A DNA stretch of 64,000 nucleotides from CAMAVH01 sp036500145 (GTDB lineage: Bacteria; Pseudomonadota; Alphaproteobacteria; SMXQ01): the NCBI GenBank assembly GCA_036500145.1, contig DASYCO010000041.1, positions 6,113 to 70,112 on the forward strand. The letters are read 5' to 3'. The notes under the pieces were generated by a model. The model saw only the letters and a list, made by a program, of their open reading frames with translations. It was not told the origin of the DNA and searched no databases. Made by a program: the position numbers and the translations under genes. Every line of letters starts with the position of its first letter. Positions within the stretch are counted from its first letter, which is position 1. This document shows, in pieces, positions 45,985-54,625 of this stretch.

Positions 45985-46997
45985 TTGAAGATGTCCCGGA
46001 TATATCCTGCGGTCTTTTCCGAGGGCGTCGTCATCTTGCGGACGATCTCGTCCACCTTGTCGCCGGGCAGCCAGTCGATGGACACCGACATTCTCTTGGC
46101 TTCGTCGATCATCGACTGGCTCTTCATCGACTGCTCGAAAGCGGTTCTCAGGGTGGCCACACGGTCTTTCGGCGTGTCCGGCGGCGCAAGGAACGGCCGC
46201 GAGATCTCTTCCCGCATCATGAGGACCGTGAAGGCTTCCTTGTAGCTGTCGTCCGACGTCAGCTCGAGAACCGTCGGCACATCCTTCAACTGCGGAGAGC
46301 GCTCAATCCTGTATTGCAAGATCGGCGTGGCGAAGCCGTCGGTGAACCAAGCACGCTTTTGCGCATAGAGATCGGCCCACGGCACGCCGGGAATGCCGTC
46401 CAATTCGGCGGATTCCATGGCCATCTGCACCTGCGCCATGCCGGGATAGCCCGCGACGAGCTTCAGCTTCGTCTTAAGCAGGCTGTTCAAAGCTCGACCA
46501 TAAATTTCCGGATTGCCGCCAGGGCCCGCCGTGCCGACGTTGTACGTCTTGCCCTTCATCACGTCATCAAGGTTGAGGCCGCTCTTGGTGCGCACGATGA
46601 AGACCGAGAAATCCTGCGTCATGCTGCCGATGGCCTGAAAGCGGACCGCGTCGTATTTCGCGTTCGACTTGTCCTGATAGATGAGCCGGTCAAGCAGCAA
46701 GCCCGGCGCGGAAGATGCGATCTCCGTGCCGTCCTTGGGGGCGATATTGTAGAGATAGTTGAACGCGATCATGCCGCCGGCGCCGGGGCGGTTCTCCACG
46801 ATGACGTTGGGCTTGCCCGGCAAAAACTCGCCGATGTGGCGGGCAAGCAGGCGCGCATAGTTATCGAACCCGCCGCCGACCGTCGTGCCGACGCGAATGG
46901 TCAAGGTCTTCCAAGTAAAATCATCGGCTCGCGCGGATGAAACCGATGCGGCGAGGACCGAAGCAAAAACGGCAAGGCCGAGCTTTTTTATAATCAT
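45981..46997 (-). CDS. Tripartite tricarboxylate transporter (Bug-type) substrate-binding protein
   Basis: 338 residues. Signal peptide MIIKKLGLAVFASVLAASVSSARA; the start is set by GGGAG 8 bases ahead. The body shows Bug-family features: TLTIRVGTTVGGGFDNYARLLARHI, NVIVENRPGAGGMIAFNYLY and YNVGTAGPGGNPEIYG. Bug receptors bind carboxylated small molecules in the periplasm for TctAB-type carriers, but no tctA/tctB genes are in the window. It lies between two paralogous hydrolases in one operon. It may share carrier subunits encoded elsewhere or act as a sensor. Confidence 0.87.
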   Translation of the reverse strand: MIIKKLGLAVFASVLAASVSSARADDFTWKTLTIRVGTTVGGGFDNYARLLARHIGEFLPGKPNVIVENRPGAGGMIAFNYLYNIAPKDGTEIASSAPGLLLDRLIYQDKSNAKYDAVRFQAIGSMTQDFSVFIVRTKSGLNLDDVMKGKTYNVGTAGPGGNPEIYGRALNSLLKTKLKLVAGYPGMAQVQMAMESAELDGIPGVPWADLYAQKRAWFTDGFATPILQYRIERSPQLKDVPTVLELTSDDSYKEAFTVLMMREEISRPFLAPPDTPKDRVATLRTAFEQSMKSQSMIDEAKRMSVSIDWLPGDKVDEIVRKMTTPSEKTAGYIRDIFN

Positions 46998-47034
46998 GAT
47001 TTTCTCCCTGATTCGTTCGTTTCTCTTCACGCTC

Positions 47035-48204
47035 TTAAACTGAGAAAAATCCGCTCTTCAGAGCCTCCAGCCAGCAATGGACGATGGCTTCGTTATGGGC
47101 GCCGGCGAAGCCGAAATGGCCGAAGCGCGGCACGATCACGAGCCGCGTGCGTGGCGTGCGCTGGGCGAATTTGCGCGCCATGAAGGGCTCGAGCTTTTCG
47201 TGCTCGGTCTCGCCGCTGATCCAATGGCCTTTGTCGCTCATTCCGGCGAGCAACAGCACCGGGGTCGACGCCAGGAAGTCCGGGGCGGGATCGAGCAGGT
47301 GGTCGACATATTCGAGCCGATCGATTCCGGTGATCGGGGAATACTCGAGCAAACGCTCGACCGATCCCCCATGCTGGTTGTCGCAAAGGCAGGTCTTGAA
47401 CTGCGCCTTATATTTAAAGGCCCAATCGAAATAACGCTCGGCCGGCCCCCAGGGCGTAAGGTCGAGATCGTCCTCATAGCCGGAGCGGCGGAAGGATTCG
47501 ACGGTGCGGCGCGCGACGGAACCGATAGGCTTGCTGCCCGCATCCGGATCTTTCTTCGTCATCTCCATGCGTTCGCGCGACCAGCCGTCGGGACCGCCGC
47601 TGCCCCAGCCGGCGATGCCCATAAGCTTAAATCGCTTCGCGAAGCGCTGCAGGCTGATCGACATCGGACCGCCCGTGGAATGGCCGAAGCTGACGACCTC
47701 GTAGCCCGCCATATGCTCGTCCGCCAGCTGCGCCGCGCCTTGCACGATCGTGTTGTAGGTGCAGGCCAAATTGCGCCGAGCGATTTCCTTGTCGGGCAAC
47801 GCTTGATCCAGCAGATAGCAGGGCTGGCGCGTCTCGACGCTGTCGGTCCATTCGCCACTGAGCGGCAGGTGGCCCGGAAACGAGATGGACAGGCTTCTAT
47901 AGCCGCGCTCCGCGAGCAAAGCGGCGAGCCCCGGACGTCCATCCGGAGTCTCGACGCATTCCATCTCGCTGCCGGCGCCGCCATGCAGCAGGGTAAAGCC
48001 GACGCCCGGCATCGCCTCCACGGCGGGGATGAAGAGGGTACCGCGGATATCCCACTCGAATCCGTTACGCGCATAGCGCGTCCATACCGTCTTCACCGTG
48101 TAGTCCGAATGCGCCGGAAACGGGTCCGGCGTGGCGATCCAGTTCTCGAACGTAGGGCGCAGGATCTCGGGACGACCCGCAAAGCGTGGCTGCGACTGGT
48201 TCAA
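47035..48204 (-). CDS. Alpha/beta hydrolase (paralogue A of the Bug-receptor locus)
   Basis: About 389 residues. GFTLLHGGAGSEMECVETPDGRPGL, FGHSTGGPMSISL (nucleophile Ser), LLAGMSDKGHW and VIVPRFGHFGFAGAHNEA (catalytic His) give the alpha/beta-hydrolase layout and match paralogue B. I place the start at a TTG (MNQSQPRF) because GGAGG sits 5 bases ahead of it; ATG at 48216 and TTG at 48225 are in frame but lack any ribosome-binding site. First gene of the hydrolase-Bug-hydrolase operon, divergent from a MarR regulator. Confidence 0.82.
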   Translation of the reverse strand: MNQSQPRFAGRPEILRPTFENWIATPDPFPAHSDYTVKTVWTRYARNGFEWDIRGTLFIPAVEAMPGVGFTLLHGGAGSEMECVETPDGRPGLAALLAERGYRSLSISFPGHLPLSGEWTDSVETRQPCYLLDQALPDKEIARRNLACTYNTIVQGAAQLADEHMAGYEVVSFGHSTGGPMSISLQRFAKRFKLMGIAGWGSGGPDGWSRERMEMTKKDPDAGSKPIGSVARRTVESFRRSGYEDDLDLTPWGPAERYFDWAFKYKAQFKTCLCDNQHGGSVERLLEYSPITGIDRLEYVDHLLDPAPDFLASTPVLLLAGMSDKGHWISGETEHEKLEPFMARKFAQRTPRTRLVIVPRFGHFGFAGAHNEAIVHCWLEALKSGFFSV

Positions 48205-48223
48205 TCTCACCTCCATGTGATCC

Positions 48224-48307
48224 AATATACATTTATAGCAATCTATCTAGATGTCAACAAACGGACTTGCGTCTCCCGCAGACAGCAGGATGGGAATCCT
48301 GTATATT
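48224..48307. promoter_or_regulatory. Divergent promoter/operator region between marR-like gene and hydrolase operon
   Basis: AATATACA (48224-48231) and TGTATATT (48300-48307) are perfect inverted copies, so each direction has a TATATT that could be its -10 element. For the MarR side, CAGACA lies 17 bases upstream of TATATT. On the minus strand a consensus TTGACA (48257-48252) precedes AT-rich DNA with TATAAA. ATCTAGAT (48245-48252) is a short palindrome that could be a MarR half-site. The region is AT-rich against its surroundings. Confidence 0.5.
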
Positions 48308-48355
48308 CGGGGCCTACGTTCAGCCCGCTAACCGTCTCATCCAGAAGTTTTTTGA

Positions 48356-48808
48356 ATGAAGTCTCGCGTCGAAATCGAACACCAGCTCGACAACAGCATC
48401 GGCTTCATGCTGAACGTGACGAGCCGCCGGACCAGGAGCCTGCTGCAAAAACGCCTGAACGCCGCCGGGCTCGATTATGGCGCGTGGTTCTTTTTGCGCA
48501 TCCTGTGGGTGGAAGAGGGCTTTACCCAGCGCGAGCTCTGCGAAAGAACGGCCTTGAGCCAGCCGACGGCTGCGATCGCCCTCAAGAAAATGCTGCGCGA
48601 CGATCTCGTCCGTCTGGAGCCCGATCCGGACGACCGCCGCTCGTATCATGTGTTCCTGACCGACAAAGCGCGCGCCATGAAGCGCCAGCTTCTCAAATTG
48701 AGCGATGAGACCCGCAAAAAGGAGACGGCGGGCATCTCCGAGCGGGAGTTGAAGCAGGTGCGCGACGTTCTGCGAAGAATCCGCGCGAATTGCGATTCAA
48801 TCGACTGA
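48356..48808 (+). CDS. MarR family transcriptional regulator
   Basis: 150 residues. A winged-helix core is visible: TSRRTRSLLQKRLNAAGLDYGAWFFLRILW, then FTQRELCERTALSQPTAAIALKKML (recognition helix about residues 62-80) and the wing LVRLEPDPDDRRSYHVFLTDKARAMK, with the DDRRS motif usual in MarR proteins. It is divergent from the hydrolase-Bug operon and most likely represses it until a small aromatic or carboxylic ligand binds. Confidence 0.92.
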   Translation: MKSRVEIEHQLDNSIGFMLNVTSRRTRSLLQKRLNAAGLDYGAWFFLRILWVEEGFTQRELCERTALSQPTAAIALKKMLRDDLVRLEPDPDDRRSYHVFLTDKARAMKRQLLKLSDETRKKETAGISERELKQVRDVLRRIRANCDSID

Positions 48809-49058
48809 GCTCGCGCCTTGCCTCTCTTTGGGGGCATCCGCCCAACCCCGCGGACTTGGCCAACTTTCCGCTTTCATGGCGAACGACAGGCCACGAATAT
48901 TGCAATGCACAAGAACGCATTGATGCCATTTGAGCGCATGTTTGCCAGTTGCGGCCTATTTTCCATCCGGCTACTGTAAAAACACCGCGGATGAATGCCG
49001 CAGGATAAAGCGGGAGCACCGCGGGCCAGAAAAGAAACTCTGACCGGAGGCTTTCCCT

Positions 49059-50681
49059 ATGTCTGTTGCGAGTCATGCGGCGATGTCCGCGCCAGTGGTG
49101 ACGCGCGCTGAAGAGCGACGTGTCATCTTCGCGTCGTCCCTCGGCACCGTCTTCGAGTGGTACGACTTTTATCTCTATGCAACGTTGGCGCCGTTCTTTG
49201 CGGCGCTTTTTTTTCCGCCAGGCAATGACACGGCGGCGCTGCTGTCCGCCTTCGCGACCTATGCGGCGGGCTTCCTCGTCCGCCCCTTCGGCGCCTTGTT
49301 CTTCGGCCGGATCGGCGATCTGGTGGGGCGTAAATACACCTTCCTCATCACCATCGTCGTGATGGGCGCCTCCACGGCGGCGGTCGGCTTGATGCCGACC
49401 TATGCCTCGATCGGCATCTTCGCGCCGATCATCCTGGTCACGCTCCGCCTGCTGCAGGGCCTGGCGCTCGGCGGCGAATACGGCGGCGCCGCGACCTACG
49501 TCGCCGAACATGCCCCGGACAACCGTCGCGGCTATGCGACGAGCTGGATCCAGACCACGGCGACGCTCGGCTTCTTCCTGTCGCTGCTGGTGATCGGCAT
49601 CAGCCGCGTCACCATGGATACGGCCACCTTCTCGAGCTGGGGCTGGCGCGTGCCGTTCCTGCTCTCGATCGTCCTGCTGGTCTTCTCGGTCTACATCCGG
49701 CTCAAGCTGAACGAATCGCCGGTGTTCCAGCGCATGAAGGCCGAAGGCAAGGGCTCCAAGCAGCCCCTGACCGACAGCTTCCTGCGCTACCCGAACAACA
49801 AGTACGTGCTGCTGGCGCTACTCGGCGCCACGGCGGGGCAGGGCGTGGTCTGGTACACGGGGCAGTTCTACGCCCTGTTCTTCCTGACCATCACCCTGAA
49901 GATGGACTATCTCACGGCCTACACGCTGGTCGGCGCATCGCTGCTTCTCGGTACGCCGTTCTTCGTGGTCTTCGGCTGGCTGTCCGACAGGATCGGCCGG
50001 CTGAAGATCATCCTGGCCGGCTGCGCCATCGCTGCCTTGACCTACTTCCCGCTGTTCCAGGGGCTGACGCACTACGCCAATCCTCAGCTGGAGGCCTACC
50101 AGGCGCAGACGAAGATCACCGTGGCGGCCAGCGACTGCAGCTTCCACATCTTCGTGTTTCCCGGCACCACATTCACCGCCTGCGACCGGGTGAAGGACTT
50201 CCTGACTAAGTCGGGCCTGTCCTTCACATCCGTGCCCGCCGCCGGCGGACAGGACGTGGTGACGACGATCGGCGACACGACGATCAACGGCTGGGACGCC
50301 ACGACCTACGCAGCAGCCCTCAAGACGACGGGCTATCCGGCGACGTTCGACAAGACGAAGATGAACTTCCCGATGACGCTGCTCATCCTGTTCATCATGG
50401 TGATCTTCGTCACCATGGTGTACGGGCCGATTGCGGCCTTCCTCGTGGAGATGTTCCCGACAAAGATCCGCTACACATCCATGTCCTTGCCATACCACAT
50501 CGGCAACGGCTGGTTCGGCGGCATGCTGCCCTTGCTGGCGACGGCCATCGTCGCGGCTTCCGGCAACATCTACCAAGGCCTCTGGTACCCCATCGGGATC
50601 GCGGTGCTGACGCTTGTCATCGGCGTGCTCTTCCTGAAGGAGACCAAGAACCGGTCGCTCACACAGGACAGCCTGGAATAG
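49059..50681 (+). CDS. MHS-family major facilitator transporter with a large loop insertion
   Basis: 540 residues, about 100 longer than usual. Typical metabolite:H+ symporter features are FEWYDFYLYATLAPFF at the start, the GRIGDLVGRKYTF loop (about residues 88-100), GLALGGEYGGAATYVAEH and FLSDRIGR-like GWLSDRIGRLKI. Between two late helices (about residues 340-440) is a hydrophilic insert with two Cys (SDCSFHIF and TACDRVKDF), probably extracytoplasmic. GGAGG lies 7 bases before the ATG. It may import the substrate of the neighbouring hydrolases or of the M20 amidohydrolase downstream. Confidence 0.9.
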   Translation: MSVASHAAMSAPVVTRAEERRVIFASSLGTVFEWYDFYLYATLAPFFAALFFPPGNDTAALLSAFATYAAGFLVRPFGALFFGRIGDLVGRKYTFLITIVVMGASTAAVGLMPTYASIGIFAPIILVTLRLLQGLALGGEYGGAATYVAEHAPDNRRGYATSWIQTTATLGFFLSLLVIGISRVTMDTATFSSWGWRVPFLLSIVLLVFSVYIRLKLNESPVFQRMKAEGKGSKQPLTDSFLRYPNNKYVLLALLGATAGQGVVWYTGQFYALFFLTITLKMDYLTAYTLVGASLLLGTPFFVVFGWLSDRIGRLKIILAGCAIAALTYFPLFQGLTHYANPQLEAYQAQTKITVAASDCSFHIFVFPGTTFTACDRVKDFLTKSGLSFTSVPAAGGQDVVTTIGDTTINGWDATTYAAALKTTGYPATFDKTKMNFPMTLLILFIMVIFVTMVYGPIAAFLVEMFPTKIRYTSMSLPYHIGNGWFGGMLPLLATAIVAASGNIYQGLWYPIGIAVLTLVIGVLFLKETKNRSLTQDSLE

Positions 50682-50704
50682 GCTCAACCTGGTTTCAGAC
50701 AGGG

Positions 50705-50740
50705 GGAAGGGCGCGGCGCGAGTCGCGCCCTTCCGCTTTC
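50705..50740 (+). terminator. Probable terminator after the MHS transporter
   Basis: An 11-bp perfect stem GGAAGGGCGCG / CGCGCCCTTCC with an 8-base loop, 24 bases past the stop. The T-run is weak (GCTTTCTG), so efficiency is uncertain. Confidence 0.65.
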
Positions 50741-50786
50741 TGTGGCATGTTGGCGCGTCTGTCCGTAGCCGATTGCCGACGCGTCC

Positions 50787-52025
50787 ATGTCCGAATCCTC
50801 TCTCACCATCGGCCAGGAGATCCTGGTCCGCGCCGACCGCCTCGCGCGCTGGAGCGACACGCCCGGCGGCCTGACCTGCGCCTACCTGACGCCGGCGCAC
50901 CGGGCGACCGCCAAGCAGCTGCGCCAGTGGATGAGCGAGGCCGGCCTGCGCGTCTCTGTCGACGCTATCGGCAACGTCATTGGCCGGCTGAGCGGCGCAA
51001 AACCCGGCCGCAAGACGCTGATCGTCGGCTCCCATTACGACACGCTGCGCAATGCCGGGCGCTACGCAGGCCGACTGGGCATCCTGCTCGCCATCGCCGT
51101 CGCCGCACGGCTGAAGGCCGAAGCGCATGTCCTGCCGTTCGACCTCGAGGTCATCGCCTTCGCCGAGGAGGAGGGGCTGCGCTTCAGCACGAGCTACCTC
51201 GCCAGCAGCGCCGTCGCCGGCCGCTTCGACGAATCCGCACTCACGCGCCAGGACGCCGCCGGCATCGTCCTGGCCGACGCCTTGCGCGACGCCGGACTGC
51301 CGGCGAATGAAATTCCCGACGCGGCCCGCCGGCCCGAAGACCTGCTCGGCTATCTTGAGGTCTACATCGAGCAGGGGCCCGTGCTGCTCGACGCCAACCT
51401 GCCGCTCGGCGTCGTCACCGCCATCGCCGGCAGCGTGCAGCGCCGCTTGACCGTGACCGGCGAAGCGGGCGACGCCGGCACCATTCCCATGGGCTTTCGC
51501 CGCGACGCCGCAACTGCCGCCGCCGAGATCGTGCTCGCCGTCGAAAAGCTCTGCTTGGTGCTGCCGGGCGTCGTCGGCACGGTCGGCCAGCTCGCGGTGC
51601 CCCACGGGGCCTTGCACGTCATCCCCGGCCGCTGCGACCTGAGCCTCGACGTCCGCTCCGGCGACGACCGGCTGCGCGACGAGGCCCTCGACGAGATCGA
51701 CCGCGAGGTCGCCGCCATAGCCGCACGCCGCAAGGTCACGGTCGAGACGCAGGAACTCCACCGCTTTCGCGCCGTCGCCTGTGCGCCCGCCATGCTGCGC
51801 CGCATCGCCGACGCGGTGGTCAAGGCCGGCGTTCCCGTCCACAGCCTGCCGAGCGGCGCCGGCCACGACGCCGTCATGTTCGGCGGCCTCACGGAGGTCG
51901 GCATGCTGTTCCTGCGCTGCGGCAACGGCGGCATCAGCCATGACCCGCGCGAAACGGTCGCCGCCGCGGACGTCAGCCTCGCCGCCCAGGCGCTGCGCGA
52001 CGTTTTTCTGAGCTACCCGGCGTAA
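50787..52025 (+). CDS. M20-family allantoate/N-carbamoyl amidohydrolase
   Basis: 412 residues. Metal-site motifs of the hydantoinase/carbamoylase branch are present: LIVGSHYDTLRNAGRYAG (about residue 80), VIAFAEEEGLRF (about 122-133, with the catalytic Glu), YIEQGPVL, SGAGHDAVMFG and GGISHDPRE near the end. The enzyme cleaves carbamoyl or ureido groups such as allantoate or N-carbamoyl amino acids. It follows the MHS transporter and precedes a VOC-domain protein, suggesting local nitrogen-compound degradation. Confidence 0.88.
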   Translation: MSESSLTIGQEILVRADRLARWSDTPGGLTCAYLTPAHRATAKQLRQWMSEAGLRVSVDAIGNVIGRLSGAKPGRKTLIVGSHYDTLRNAGRYAGRLGILLAIAVAARLKAEAHVLPFDLEVIAFAEEEGLRFSTSYLASSAVAGRFDESALTRQDAAGIVLADALRDAGLPANEIPDAARRPEDLLGYLEVYIEQGPVLLDANLPLGVVTAIAGSVQRRLTVTGEAGDAGTIPMGFRRDAATAAAEIVLAVEKLCLVLPGVVGTVGQLAVPHGALHVIPGRCDLSLDVRSGDDRLRDEALDEIDREVAAIAARRKVTVETQELHRFRAVACAPAMLRRIADAVVKAGVPVHSLPSGAGHDAVMFGGLTEVGMLFLRCGNGGISHDPRETVAAADVSLAAQALRDVFLSYPA

Positions 52026-52139
52026 GCCCCCACGCGGTTTAGGCAACAATCCGTCTCGCCGCCGGGGGCTGGTTGGCCGGTCCGCCTTTCGACTATGATG
52101 CGGCCAACGCGACAAGCGAACATTTCAGGAGGCGTGACG

Positions 52140-53372
52140 ATGGCGACCCAGGGCGACAGCAAGAAATTCGACGTCGGCGGCGTGCTGCTCGATCGGCCCT
52201 TCAAGATTCGCCGTCTCGGCCATTTCGGCATCAACGTCGTCGACATGGCGAAGGGCCTGCGCTTCTACCGCGACCTGCTGGGCTTTCGCATCGTCGACGT
52301 GCGCGATCCCTTCCGCGGCAAGCCGGCGCCCGACGAGGTCAAGCCGTTCGGCGACACCAACGGCTATTTCTTCCGCTACCAGTCCGACCACCACGCCTTC
52401 GTGCTCTACAACCACAACGTCCGCGGCGCCATGGACCGCATCGGCCGCTGGCGCAAGGACGTGACGGTCAACCAGATCACCTGGCAGGTGCAGAGCCTGC
52501 AGGAAGTCGTCGAGGGCCATCAGTGGCTGGTCGACGGCGGCAACAACATGGTGCGGCGCGGCCGCGACATGCCGGGCTCGAACTGGCACACCTACCTGAT
52601 GGACCCGGACTGGTTCCAGAACGAGCTCTACTACGGCATCGAGCAGATCGGCTGGGACGGCTATTCCAAGCCGGTCAGCATGCACAACGGCGAATACCAC
52701 GAATTCCCCGCGCTGCCGCACAGGTCGGAATATGCCGAGGTGAACGAGGCGCTCGCCAAGGGCATGGACGTGCGCCAGGGCTACCGCCATACGGAGACCC
52801 TGCCGGAAACATACGACGTGCAGGGCATCCTGCTGGCTCGCCCCTTCAAGATCACGCGCGTCGGGCCGGTGCGCCTCTTCGTCACCGACATGGAAGCCTC
52901 GCTGAAGTTCTACCGCGACACGCTCGGCTTCAAGGTGACGGAGGAGGTCGTCTACAAGGGCCACCGCTGCGTCTTCCTGCGCGTCAGCACCGAGCATCAT
53001 TCGATGGCGCTCTATCCCATCGAGCTGCGCGCGGAGCTGAACCTGACGCCGCACACCAAGATGATGTCCTTCGCCATCCAGGTCGCGAACTACCGCCAGC
53101 TGCGCGAAGCGCGCGACTTCCTCAAGCAGAACGGCGTCGAGATCCGCGAGCTGCCGAACGAGCTCTATCCCGGCATCGACTACAGCTTCTTCGCCATCGA
53201 CGGCGACGGCCAGGCGATCCAGTTCTACTACTACATGGAGCAGATCGGCTGGGACGGGAAGGCGCGCAGCGCCGACCAGCGCCGTGCCGTCAAGCCGGGC
53301 GTCTGGCCGGAGCAGCTCGAGGCTCTGCCCGACAGCTACACGGGCGAGACGCTGCTCGGCCCCTGGAACTAG
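52140..53372 (+). CDS. Two-domain VOC (extradiol-dioxygenase-like) protein
   Basis: 410 residues. The start is fixed by AGGAGG ahead of ATG; a longer frame upstream has no such site. The first VOC domain begins RRLGHFGINVVDMAKGLRFYRDLLGF (His as first metal ligand), continues HHAFVLYNH and ends ELYYGIEQIGW (Glu). The second begins VGPRLFVTDME-like residues in place of a His, with STEHHSMALYPIE and FYYYMEQIGWDG. This domain doubling resembles type I extradiol dioxygenases or 2,3-dihydroxy-substrate cleaving enzymes. The exact substrate is unknown. It converges on a glycosidase gene with a 3-base gap. Confidence 0.82.
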   Translation: MATQGDSKKFDVGGVLLDRPFKIRRLGHFGINVVDMAKGLRFYRDLLGFRIVDVRDPFRGKPAPDEVKPFGDTNGYFFRYQSDHHAFVLYNHNVRGAMDRIGRWRKDVTVNQITWQVQSLQEVVEGHQWLVDGGNNMVRRGRDMPGSNWHTYLMDPDWFQNELYYGIEQIGWDGYSKPVSMHNGEYHEFPALPHRSEYAEVNEALAKGMDVRQGYRHTETLPETYDVQGILLARPFKITRVGPVRLFVTDMEASLKFYRDTLGFKVTEEVVYKGHRCVFLRVSTEHHSMALYPIELRAELNLTPHTKMMSFAIQVANYRQLREARDFLKQNGVEIRELPNELYPGIDYSFFAIDGDGQAIQFYYYMEQIGWDGKARSADQRRAVKPGVWPEQLEALPDSYTGETLLGPWN

Positions 53373-53375
53373 CGG

Positions 53376-54623
53376 CTAGCGGATGAGGAAGGGCAGGTTG
53401 CCGGTGGCAGCCGCGCCCTTGCCGTCGTGCAGGACGACGAAGAGGCGATAGGCGCCGGGGACCAGACCCGCGACGTCGACGCTCCATTCGCCGCTGCCGG
53501 CGCGCGCGTTGCGGGTCGCCTGGGGAAAGCCCGCCGGCACGACTTCGGCGTCGCCGGCCTTGCCCAGGTCCGTGCTTTCCGCCATCACATGCCATTCGGC
53601 GGTGATCGGATCTTTGTCCGGGTCGAGGCCGGAAACCTTGGCCGTCACCGTCGCGCCAGGCTTGAACGTGTCGCCCGGCGTCTGGAAGGCGAAGGCGGCG
53701 ATGCGCGGCGCATGGTTCTTGAGCGGCGCGCCCCATTGCTCGGCCATCACGTCGGCCGCCTCGATCATCTCGCCGCTCGGCAGGAATAGGCTGTGCCAAG
53801 TCGGCGTCACTTCCTGCTTCTGGCCCCAGTAGAACAGGATCTGCCCCTGGGTCGCCGGCGTCAGCTCGTGCAGGTAGCGGCGCAGCCGCGCGGCCTTGTC
53901 CGTGCTGGTCAGCTCGACGGCCGCGCCCCAAGGCTTCTTGCCGGCCTGCCACTGGCCTTCGGCGCCAAGCTCGGTGATGAGCAGGGGCTTGCGCCAGCCC
54001 TGCACGCGCACGCGCTTGGCGACGTCGAGCAGCGCGTCGCCGTAGGAGTTGACGCCAAGCGCGTCGATGTCGGGGGCGGACTTCATCAGCTTGGCGATCT
54101 TGCCGTTGCCCGCCTCGGCGATGACCGCCATGCGCGGATGGGCCGGGTCGAGCGACTTGACGAGCTTGGCCGCTTCGCCGATGGCCGGCCAGACGACGGA
54201 GTCGTCGTCCAGCTCCGCCTCGACCTCGTTGCCGATGCCCCACATGAGCAAGGCCGGGCTGTCCTTGTAGCGCAGCACCGTCTCGCGCAGGACCGCGAGC
54301 TGGCGCTCGACGCTGGCGCGGTCGTTGTAGTTGAAGCCGCGCCGCGGATGTTCGAGCCAGAAGCCGAAGATGACCTTGAGGCCGAGCTTGTCCGCCTCGG
54401 CCAGGACCGCCGGGCTTTCGTCGCCGTAGGTGCGGACGACCGTCGCGCCGAGCGCCTTCAGCTCAGCCAGGCCAACCTGGCCCGACGCGCCGCGCGCGTT
54501 GAAAGGCTTGCCGTCGACGATGATCTGCTCGCCCTGCACGACGACGTCGGCGAGGGCCGGCGCGGACAGCGCCGAAGCCAGAACGGCCAGCGCCAGGCCG
54601 CGCCGCAGAAGGGATGCGATCAT
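53376..54623 (-). CDS. Secreted glycoside hydrolase (clan GH-A, GH2/GH5-like) with C-terminal beta-domain
   Basis: 415 residues. Signal peptide MIASLLRRGLALAVLASALSA with cleavage near ALA. A TIM-barrel domain follows with LGATVVRTYG, WGIGNEVEAEL (acid/base Glu) and PLLITELGAEGQW (nucleophile Glu), the clan GH-A pair. After about residue 300 an immunoglobulin-like domain begins (PRIAAFAFQTPGDTF...). The ATG lies 2 bases beyond the stop of the LysR gene on the same strand, an unusual regulator-enzyme operon. The target polysaccharide is unknown; the periplasm or exterior is the site of action. Confidence 0.8.
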   Translation of the reverse strand: MIASLLRRGLALAVLASALSAPALADVVVQGEQIIVDGKPFNARGASGQVGLAELKALGATVVRTYGDESPAVLAEADKLGLKVIFGFWLEHPRRGFNYNDRASVERQLAVLRETVLRYKDSPALLMWGIGNEVEAELDDDSVVWPAIGEAAKLVKSLDPAHPRMAVIAEAGNGKIAKLMKSAPDIDALGVNSYGDALLDVAKRVRVQGWRKPLLITELGAEGQWQAGKKPWGAAVELTSTDKAARLRRYLHELTPATQGQILFYWGQKQEVTPTWHSLFLPSGEMIEAADVMAEQWGAPLKNHAPRIAAFAFQTPGDTFKPGATVTAKVSGLDPDKDPITAEWHVMAESTDLGKAGDAEVVPAGFPQATRNARAGSGEWSVDVAGLVPGAYRLFVVLHDGKGAAATGNLPFLIR

Positions 54624-54625
54624 GC

